Shown here: one piece after another, positions 55,342 to 64,000 of the stretch | Numbering within the stretch: position 1 is the stretch's first letter | How the letters are laid out: every line of letters starts with the position of its first letter | NCBI GenBank assembly: GCA_907164885.2 | Contig: OU015490.1 | Location: forward strand, 238,886,702-238,950,701 | Reading direction: 5' to 3' | Length of the DNA: 64,000 nt | From: Dolomedes plantarius | Lineage: Eukaryota > Arthropoda > Arachnida > Araneae > Dolomedidae | The notes under the pieces: model-generated | What the model was told of the DNA's origin: nothing | The model's database searches: none | What the model saw: the letters and a program-made list of their open reading frames with translations, nothing else | Position numbers and translations under genes: made by a program

Positions 55342-55860
55342 ATACACTGCTGGCCACTGTAAATGTAACACCCTGAAGGAAACATGCAAATAACATGAAA
55401 TTTACAACATGCATTAGCGGAGGTGAGATATGCAAATGATTAGAATTTCAGCGCAGACGCACATCACGCGCACCTGTGGCGCCACTTCAAAGCGCTATTT
55501 AAGGCTTGGAGATTTCGACGATTTCAAGTTCGGCAATTGTGTTTTTCTTGTGGTTTTTTCGCCGAAATGAGAAATTTATTGTATACGAGTTGGGTGCATA
55601 CAAGGGCCTGCTCACATCCGGTCCGGAAGCGTAAAAGGAAAGATGACGCTGAGAAGGAAATAAACCAATCATAGGCGTTAAAATTTTCGTTGCTAATCGT
55701 TTGGAGGTTTGTCAATGGTTAAACATATTTCAATACTTTAACGTTTCCGCTACCGGACTCCTATGTGAACAGGCCCTTGACGAGAAGGTTGTCTGTATGC
55801 TCCGGGATCCGACCGTCACAACGACAACAATCTCAGTCTAGTGCTAAATACGAATGCAGA
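55342..55860 (+). mobile_element. Tc1-like 5' end, interrupted by a Harbinger-like MITE
   Basis: It begins CACTGCTGGCCACTGTAAAT with a leader typical of these elements (AGATATGCAAATGATTAGAA). A start codon lies near 55567 and only a few dozen codons remain. The MITE at 55604-55776 splits them. No catalytic motif remains. Confidence 0.6.
55604..55776. mobile_element. Harbinger-like MITE (173 bp)
   Basis: The ends are GGGCCTGCTCACAT and ATGTGAACAGGCCC. The interior shares ACCAATCATAGGCGTTAAAA and TCGTTTGGAGGTTTGTCAAT with the 27269-27446 copy in the opposite orientation. No simple 3-bp duplication is visible here (CAA left, TTG right). Confidence 0.75.
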
Positions 55861-55930
55861 TTAGTGTGTGATCGTGTTGATAGATAGTGGCGTTTGAATT
55901 AAGTGTTTGTTATAAAACTAATCCCTGAAT

Positions 55931-56362
55931 ATGAACAGTGGTAATTGTAAACGTTCAAAATCCAATAGTGATGAGCTGAAAAAAAGGTTATGTGATTTTA
56001 GGGATAAATGGGTGAAGGCCTAAGACTGGCTCAGGCCTAGTCCCAACAACGCCAATAAGTCACGTTGTAGCTATTATAATAAGGATATTTCGGTTGCCCA
56101 TGGAGGTCGAAGTGACGTAACTCAACATGCTCAGGGTGCCGAGCACAAGAAAAACAAAATAACTGTTTCATTCACCAGCAAAGTTTTTCACCACTAAAGT
56201 TTCCTGTGCAAGTGACAAAATCGCTCTAGTAGAGTTAGCTACTGTATTTAACACAGTAAAGCACAATATATTATACAATTTAATGGACTGTGGGAACACG
56301 CTCATTCGAAAACTTTTTTATGACTCAAAAGTCACCCCAAAGATTTCCTGCGCACATTATAT
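55931..56362 (+). pseudogene. hAT-type transposase N-terminus with decayed BED finger
   Basis: From the ATG at 55931 the frame reads DFRDKWVKA-stop-DWLRPSPNN, CSYYNKDISVAHGGRSDVTQ and HAQGAEHKKNK, a BED-type zinc finger whose second Cys is Tyr. It then gives DKIALVELATVFNTVKHN and MDCGNTLIRKLFYDSKVTPK. I know these patterns from invertebrate hAT-like transposases. Several stops are present and the match ends abruptly at about 56362. Confidence 0.7.
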
Positions 56363-56849
56363 TATCTACATTGTACAGTAATAAAATTACAAATTTTACA
56401 TACACGTCCCTAACACTTTATAAGCGCACTTACTTAGTTGTAGTAAACTAATAAAATAAAAATTAGTTTTGTACTATATGCCTAAACCAACTTTAAATTG
56501 TTTTTGATTTGCAAATTTTCTATGTAATTACATTATTGTTTACTTAACCTAAACTCTATGTAAGTTGAAAAACTGCACGAACGAAAAATGCATTGAAAAT
56601 GGCTATTTGAAAGGTTAAATTTTGGAAACTTTCCGGGGGAGTACCTCCGGACCCCCTTTCCCTGGGGGGTATTCCATACTCCCCAGTAGTATAGTTATCA
56701 AAACCCGTCCCTTATTTTCGGTGTTTTTATTTGGCAACCCTGGAGATAAGCGGACTGAAAGTACATGTATGCATTAGAGCACACTTAGACATTACAATAC
56801 AAAATCGGTTTACCTGTTAATGTAATCATCTTAAAAACTTACAATTCAT

Positions 56850-57245
56850 ATTTGTTGAATCTTGACGCTATATAGTATGTTTTAAGCCAGGAAATTACAC
56901 CTCATGTTTATACATTTTTAAATGTTTATATACCCGGAGTATATATATTTTTAAAGCTTTGAGTACTGCCCCCCCCCCTAACGTATTCCCTAGGAATACG
57001 TTATTTTGAATATTTGTTGATTCTTGAAGCTATATAGTATGTGTTAAGCCAGGAAATTAAGAGTATATATATTTTTAAAGCTCTGAGTACTGCCCCCCCC
57101 CCTAAGGTATTCCCCAGGAATACGTTATATTGAATATTTGTTGATTCTTGAAGCTATATGGTATGTTTTAAGCCAGGAAATTACGAGTATATATATTTTT
57201 AAAGCTTAGAGCACAGTCTCCCCTAACGTATTCCCCAGGAATTAT
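56850..57245. repeat. About 123-bp tandem repeat, three units
   Basis: AGTATATATATTTTTAAAGC recurs at about 56938, 57062 and 57186, each followed by a C run and the palindrome ACGTATTCC-AGGAATACGT. AGCCAGGAAATTA precedes each one. The first unit carries about 35 extra bases. 56363-56849 holds nothing else recognised. Confidence 0.85.
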
Positions 57246-58928
57246 TAATATTACAATCATGAATCGCTGTAAAAATTATGTTGTAATGAGTAGTATTTTA
57301 AAATTCTTTGTAATGTATTAAATGGTTTTCAAATGTAACGTAACACCACTTTAATATTGGAGAAAATATAGACATTTTGTTTTCAAGCAAAGCCATGTTA
57401 ACGTAACTTCATTAAATGCAACATAATATTGCAGTGTGTAAATTATAATAAATCACATTCATAAATTAAACTATCGTCTGAATTAGCAATTTCTCATTAT
57501 AGCAGCAATGCCAATAACAATGTATTCCTAACTCCAAATATTTAATTTAAGTACTTTCGTATGATTTCCATCCTTTTATGAAGGGATATAAATTAATGAG
57601 TTAAATGCAACTTTCAACTTTTGAAATCAGAATCCTCTCTCTTCGAAGAATAAGTTATCGGTAATTAACTCTGACAAGAGTGGTTAAAGGATAGTTTTTT
57701 AGTCTACAGGTTCTATCAGTTACGGAAATATTTACAGTGGGAGAAAAGAACGCATAAACAGATTATTAATACTGCCATATTGTTTTAGTCAGGTGTAATC
57801 ATATGCATATTTGAAGGATTGGGGAAGCTTATATTAATGAAATTAAGCGTAATATGTTACTACATACATACTTCAAACCCACTTTTGTAGTGGAAAAAGG
57901 GATTTCAACAGATGTCATATTTAAATTTGTAACGTTCATTCACCCCGTTAAGAGATACTCCATACCATACAACAGTTGTCTCGCATACAATAGATAAAAA
58001 AACTACTCGGTGTCTAAGAGGCATGAATTATGTAGAAATCCCTTTATGAAACCCTTTATGCAATGAATATTCATTTTACACACTCAGTTAAACATTATGC
58101 TAATTTACCTTCTCGTCTTTAATTAGACGTGTGATATGAATTTCTTACATACTTTTCGTACGTAGTGAAATGCTTTACTAAGTATTAAAAACTCGTAAAA
58201 GTGTGAAATCCGTGAATCTTGGGGTTCTGTCACGTAACGAATTTTAGCAAATGGTGTCCTCGATATTTTCCCGCTTTACTTCCAATCCCGATAATTTTTC
58301 AAAATATGCAAGTTTTGTAAAACTTAGTAAATAAAAGGTTTTTGTATATTTTCACTGTTGCGGTTTACCTTGCAAATTCTTTACTGAATAAAAGCAATTG
58401 AAAGTAAAAAAGCAAATTTTTTCAAAATAAACTTTCCTCTCTGTACATTTTGGAAATAATCTTGAATTCTTCATAACCTATGAATAGTTTGAGCTTACAG
58501 ATGTCTTGTTATAATTAAAGTTGAAACCGAAAAAGTGTATTTTTTATTAGAAAAAGTGGATTTTTTTTCAGTCAGTCACTCGCATGTTTTGATATTTATT
58601 GCAAATCATAAAACTAATTTGAGTGCAGTTTTACTTCGACAGAATCCAACTCTACTAATATGGAACATCTTTGGCGGAGGTTTTTCCATCAAATATGTTT
58701 GGGAAGAAAATGCGTTACGCAAAGTATCACGTTGTTATAGCTGGGGCAGTTTCGCTGTATGAAATGGTTTGGTTGAAAGCGTGGTACGGTCATTTTTTTT
58801 ACACGAGTGCTAATTAGGCCGGGATCTACTGCTCAAAGCCGATTCCGAACGGGAATGTGACAGGGCATGTAGTGCTGATTTTGGATCAGAAAGAATAAGG
58901 GCTCTGTGGTGAGGAAATTCACCACAGG
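57246..58928. other. Intergenic, no feature recognised
   Basis: AT-rich sequence. A 75-codon frame at 58535-58762 has no known pattern, and I do not call it. Confidence 0.5.
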
Positions 58929-59403
58929 CAGGCCCAGATTTCCGCATGGGCAAGTGGGGCACTTGCCCAGGGCCCCCAAATTTATGGGGCCCCCTAATTT
59001 AGTATTAAGTTGTACATATTTTTGAAAATTTGGTTTTAGGTTAATTCAGTAAAGGTGGGCAGTGGCGGATACAGAAAAAAATCCTGGGTGGGGCATAGTG
59101 CACCCACTATATTCATTTCAAAAAAAAAATTTCCTGAATTTATTTATTAACATTAAAAGTAAATTAATTAACACATTATTATTATTATCATTATTTTTCA
59201 AATGTTTGACTTTTTGGTCGAAAATTTTTTGAATTTCCGGTCCGAATTTATGGGGGGGGGGGCCTTGGTGAGTGTCCCACATGTTCATGTGGAAATCTAC
59301 TCCTGGAGGGGAAGGGCACATGGCCTCCCTCTGGATCTGTCCTTGGAGGGGGCCCCCAAAGTCTGCTTTGCCCAGGGCCCCATTGGGTCAAAGTCGGGCC
59401 CTG
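58929..59403. mobile_element. hAT MITE (475 bp)
   Basis: The element is flanked by the perfect 8-bp duplication ACCACAGG (58921-58928, 59404-59411). The ends are CAGGCCCAGATTT and the complement of CAGGGCCCGACTTTG. Just inside both ends lies the motif TTGCCCAGGGCCCC, typical of a hAT family. A second hAT-like start, CAGTGGCGGATACAG, sits inside at about 59060. Confidence 0.9.
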
Positions 59404-59411
59404 ACCACAGG

Positions 59412-61707
59412 TTCCTTTATGTAGTTTAATTCTAGTCTGCAATTAAAACTCTACCAGTAACTATAATAGTAATTTTAATTTCTCACCTAAAAATCAGTAA
59501 CTCAGGAAATACTCTGATTCCTTTGCGTAAAATCTGCAATTTTTATACCGACCCTGTAATCGTGTGAGGTCTGTGAAAAATCTGCTGACGCATTTCAGCT
59601 AAGTTTAGGCTATTTTTTATGTTCACATCTGGTCATCTCTACCCTGTAATTATCAGCCATAAAAGTATGCTGGTTCTATTGAAGGTTCACTTTTAATTTC
59701 CACGTTTGGTTCCGAAAAGAGCTACTGATAAGGAATCCCTTTATTCTCTGGTTTCCGTTTAAACAACACCAGCCAAAGTGTCTCGTTTGCAAGAATAAAC
59801 AGTCTCCCCTTACTGTGAGGGAAAAGGTGCAGTTTAAGAAAACCCTCCGTAATTGCTTTCCTGAATTGCGTGGGATCGTAGTGTCAATTCTGGGCGGTCG
59901 AATTTTCTCGAAATTCCTTACGGAAAGTGGCGCGCTGTTGGTAATATACGGTGATTCGTTGATTCCGTCCAATGAGATTGTCCTCCAGCTCAGGGTTGCT
60001 TTTTGGCATAACTTATCGCTAATCATTTTTCCCGTTCTCACCGTTTGTTAGCGTAAGTAAGCCAATTTGCTTTCTTCCCGCGATAGCTTTGCGTAATTCT
60101 GTAATTAATGGCAATCCCTACTGCTCAGTTCAGTGATTGAAAAAAAAAAAGATACTCACTAACTTCACTTGGAGATTTTTTTTTAGCCAGAGTTTGTTGT
60201 ATTACTCTAAGTTTTATTTTAGGTCCCCAAAATCCCTGGTCTTTGACCATGGGTGAGGGGAGCTTTGAATGATTTTTTCGTGATTTTTAGAGCTGATGCT
60301 GTATGCTCAATCTTCGTTATTTTATTTGTTGGCTGCGAACCAAAGTGGTCGTGTTGACCTGAAGTCCTTGTTATGTAGCAGACCATCACTTTGTTCTTTA
60401 TTACGTTAGCCCAGATTCTTTTGATTTTAAATGTTAAGAACAAAATAGACTACGTTTTTTTAAAAAAAGATAGTATGAATTTTTTTACTCTTGAATTAAA
60501 CCAGCAAGATATTTGAGCAGCAAAATTCGAACGGATGTTATTGAACGCACAACGATCATATTTTTGTACTACCACTTCTGTTATTCTGATGAATTAGCGA
60601 AGAGATCCTAACCACGATGTATCCTGAGGTTCACTATTCTAGTGTTGGTGCTTTTAATAGTATCTAAATTTGGATCCTCCGGCCATCAACGTAAACTTCA
60701 TCTTCACGAGCTGAGAGCTTTCTTCATCCAGACTCTGGAAGTGCGCCTTCTATAATTTAGTGCTGTGTAGAACTGTCCACTTCATTAAGTTTCCGTAGAT
60801 GAACTCTTTCCTACAGTACAGACCTTCAATATAATTTACGGCCACAGTGTTACGAACAATTTTTATTTGTTGAACACTTCTTTCTCCGATAGCTCTCATC
60901 TTCATAATAATAACTTTTTAGTGATAGAACTCTTTGCGAACATTTTATCATCTCTCTGCGTGTAACAGGCTCTGTTAAAAACAGACTCTCTCAATGATAG
61001 TTGTTGAACCGAGTTTAAAAGCCTGAAAAAGATACCAGCTCCAGCACCATGGAAGAAAGTGTGGTCAACTTATAAAAGAAAAGTTTTCTTAGCTGATACA
61101 TGAGTTTGTCTTACTTTGGTAACTATGAAATCTTGTAGAAAGTTTCTTTGTTCAGTTTACATGAAATTATTTCAACGATCATCGCGATATCATTCTCAAA
61201 AATTTCTAAAAATAGTTTACCTAAAACAAAATTTACCTTTGAAAAATGACTTTTTCCCCTTTAAAGTGATCATATGTTATTTATATAAAATTTTCATAAA
61301 TCATGACGACAAACTATGTGCAAGAGTTTCCAACACACAAAAGGAAAAGAATTATGTGAATGGCAGTTATTTCTTCATCCGATAATTCAGAAATGAACAT
61401 ACTTCATATTTTTTTAGTTTAATTTTGGGGGGAAACAACATTTCAAATCATTCAAGCATTTTTTTTCTTTTTTTTACCTTTACATGAAGACATTTGTAAA
61501 AAAAAAAAAAATTGCAAAATGTGTGTAAATAAAATAAATAAATTTTTCTGTCAAAGCTTTCTTAAATCTGACTGATTGCTAAAGAAATAGCACTACATTC
61601 CATTTAATTCTTCCATCGATTAGTCATTTTCCTAAAGAGGAACTATGATCTTATCATATGTGATAAATAATACTTACTCTGACAAGTGGCGGTGATAGAT
61701 CTAAAGG
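59412..61707. other. Intergenic, no feature recognised
   Basis: Mostly AT-rich with A and T runs. The moderately GC-rich stretch 59690-60060 has overlapping frames on both strands (78 and 121 codons) but no recognised domain. Confidence 0.5.
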
Positions 61708-61721
61708 GAAAGTTGAGAACT

Positions 61722-62090
61722 GTTGTTGCTTCCAATCCCCTTGGTGTAGGAAAGCCTACACCAAGTGCAAAGGACCTTGGTCCTTGGCGAAGGGTAGTAA
61801 GCAGCTTCACTTTAGGGCGAGGTACCACTAGGGCTGAAAACTGACTTCACCTCGAAGATCATCGGTCCGGTCATTTTGAACCGAGTCAAGTGACGAGACC
61901 GGAACACTTGACACTGCACCTACAGAGGTATTTTGGGAACTTGAAGAAGGACATTGCTGCTACGACAGATTTCTTCCGTACACCAGCCGCCATTAGTGTA
62001 CACGTCGGTGGTTTTGTCAGTGACGGGCATCGAACCAGCGACGTTCACATCACTGGTCCGCTTCCCAGCCGGGCCATCGCGCCCATCCGC
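61722..62090 (-). mobile_element. tRNA-derived SINE (369 bp) with 14-bp target duplication
   Basis: GAAAGTTGAGAACT is repeated exactly at 61708-61721 and 62091-62104. On the minus strand the element starts with a tRNA-like head containing an A box TGGCCCGGCTGG (62065-62076) and a B box GGTTCGATGCC (62026-62036). These form the internal RNA polymerase III promoter. The body is unrelated to tRNA. The tail has a perfect 11-bp hairpin, CTTGGTGTAGG/CCTACACCAAG (61740-61765), and ends GCAACAAC rather than poly(A). The perfect duplication suggests a fairly recent insertion. Confidence 0.88.
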
Positions 62091-62104
62091 GAAAGTTGAG
62101 AACT

Positions 62105-63490
62105 AATGTTATAGATATAAAATAAAGCGTTACACATCTACAGCAACTCAGCTTCAGAGAACCTCTTGTGTAAGCTTTTAAAATCATATTAAACTATGGA
62201 AAATATGAATGTTAAAAGAAAAAATAAATATAAAAAAAACATGGTTTGAGAATTTAAATACGTCCCAAGGTATTATTGATTACATTAAAAGGAATAAATT
62301 ATATTTTCTAGTTATTTTTTATTATCATATTTTATTTTTTTCCTTCTCTGTTAAACCTCGCCAAGGTATTGCTCAAATCTATCAAAGTAATAAAAATAGC
62401 ACGTTAGGCTAATCACTCTAGTAACAGAAGAGCAATGAAATTTTTATATTTGACTCCAGAAAAATAACTACAAACTGAGAAAACGCACTATTTTACTGAC
62501 GTTAAAAACAATTTTTCTTAAATATTATTTATGTCAAGATATTAAATATATTTTAAGCACATTTTACACCAGGTAAATATAGTTTTCTGTCGTCAGTTAA
62601 TGCAAAAATTAGGTCACGTCAGTCAACCCAGGAAATTGTAGGATGTGAAAAACAAGTGAATTAAATTAAAATAAAATTTATTTGAGGTAAGAAACTCTTT
62701 TATTCACTCATTTCCTAGCTATTTATTGTATTCGTTTCTCAGGTCTGTGTTAATCTTGGGTAACACATGAAAAACAACATATCTATGCCAAGATTTCAGA
62801 AAAAGATAGCCCTGAAATAATTGCAACACATCTGATGGACAATACTTTCATTAAAAAATAATATAATAGCATTTAATTTTGTATTACAGAATTAAATTCG
62901 CATTGTTGAAATTTAGACAATTTCGAGGCGTACTGAAAAACTAATTATTCCGCTCTAGCTATGCGACCAGAATTTTGATTTCAAAGAAAATAAATTTATC
63001 AGTTTTGCAATTCCTTATTTATCATTTTTTTTATTAATATTAAACTTAATTTTAATTTTTAATGATGTGTTTTTATCAAGTAGATCGATTAATAAGCTTT
63101 CCGTTAACAATTTAGTAATGAGAAAAAATAATTTAAATAGAAGATTGAGTTTTCTTCCTACAACATTTGTTTAAAAACAGTTAAAGTTACAAACACGTTT
63201 CTCACAAAGTCTTTTATGAAAACTACACCAGGAAAATTTATGCATAATACACCAGGAAAATTTATGCGGAAATACTTTAAAAATGGTCAATTCTAAAGCA
63301 AATCGCCGACAAAACGGTGAATTTTTAAGGGCTCGGAGAATTCTATCATCACCAATTTCAGGAATTTCTTAAAAGCTTGGATGCTGAGTAAGGTGATATC
63401 GTATACTTCACAGAAATAAGGTGACTTAGTTGAGAGCAAATTTTTAAAAGATTTAAAAACCTACTTGATAATCAAATTGTTTATAACACT
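62105..63490. other. Intergenic, no feature recognised
   Basis: AT-rich. The only structure is a tandem duplication of ACACCAGGAAAATTTATGC at about 63225-63264. Confidence 0.55.
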
Positions 63491-63499
63491 GAAAAAAAA

Positions 63500-63520
63500 T
63501 ATATATACACACACACACAC

Positions 63521-63611
<91 letters not shown>

Positions 63612-63644
63612 CATATATATACATATACATATATATATATATAC

Positions 63645-63689
<45 letters not shown>

Positions 63690-63696
63690 TATATAC

Positions 63697-63773
<77 letters not shown>

Positions 63774-63775
63774 CG
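63500..63775. repeat. Compound (TA)n/(CA)n microsatellite, about 280 bp
   Basis: Alternating TA and CA dinucleotide blocks with interspersed CATA units. Long frames of IYIYIY on both strands come from this repeat and are not genes. 63776-64000 holds nothing recognised. Confidence 0.95.
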
Positions 63776-64000
63776 ACGTCAGTCATCTAGCGGTTACAAG
63801 TTCTTAACTTCCACTCTGACTAGCGCCAGGCTTGGTGTTCTTTGGTTAAGTACTTTAATACAAATTCATTTATTATTCAATTCTTCTGTTAATAATGGAT
63901 TGTACGGTGTCTGAGTGTGTTTATTTAATAGATCATACTCCTCAGAAACAATCCATTGGTTTTTAGACAGTATTGACACCGCTGATGAAGAAATGCTGTC

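Noticed and set aside
58535..58762. 75-codon frame as a gene
   Set aside because: Biased AT-driven composition, no recognised motif, no splice or promoter context.
63453..63914. Long frames on both strands encoding IYIYIY repeats
   Set aside because: They are translations of the TA/CA microsatellite, not genes.

Overview
The window looks like nuclear DNA of an arthropod, most likely a chelicerate such as a spider. This is inferred from AT-rich sequence, one gene with multi-kilobase GT-AG introns, and a dense mix of Tc1/mariner, piggyBac, hAT, P-like, Helitron, copia and tRNA-SINE sequences. No bacterial or viral gene organisation is seen.

One host gene is recognisable. It encodes condensin-2 subunit D3 (NCAPD3) on the minus strand, in six exons between 26585 and 1973. 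All exon phases join and give a complete 1312-residue HEAT-repeat protein. Its introns (172 bp to 9.1 kb) are filled with transposon debris. Intron 3 holds a hAT element and a mariner that was itself split by another hAT. Intron 2 holds a small inverted-repeat element and a Helitron helicase split by a piggyBac. Intron 1 holds a piggyBac, two inverted copies of an unclassified coding repeat (one carrying a hAT MITE whose empty site survives in the other copy), and two opposed copies of a G/C-tract repeat.

Upstream of the gene lie Harbinger-like MITEs (27.1-27.5 kb). A degraded copia retrotransposon follows; its presumed 5' LTR is split by a P-superfamily element that carries two further MITEs. 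The copia reverse transcriptase is cut off by a Tc1 fragment. From 36.3 to 43.7 kb seven Tc1/mariner pieces abut end to end. A further inverted Tc1 copy lies at 46.1-47.5 kb.

The rest (47.5-64 kb) has no recognised host gene. It contains a 99-bp minisatellite, a pogo/Tigger-like element, a GC-rich island, Tc1 and BED-finger relics, a 123-bp tandem repeat, a hAT MITE, a tRNA-derived SINE with intact target-site duplication, and a 280-bp TA/CA microsatellite. I found no new multi-gene system; the value of the window lies in a well-resolved gene model and several transposon nests with readable insertion order.
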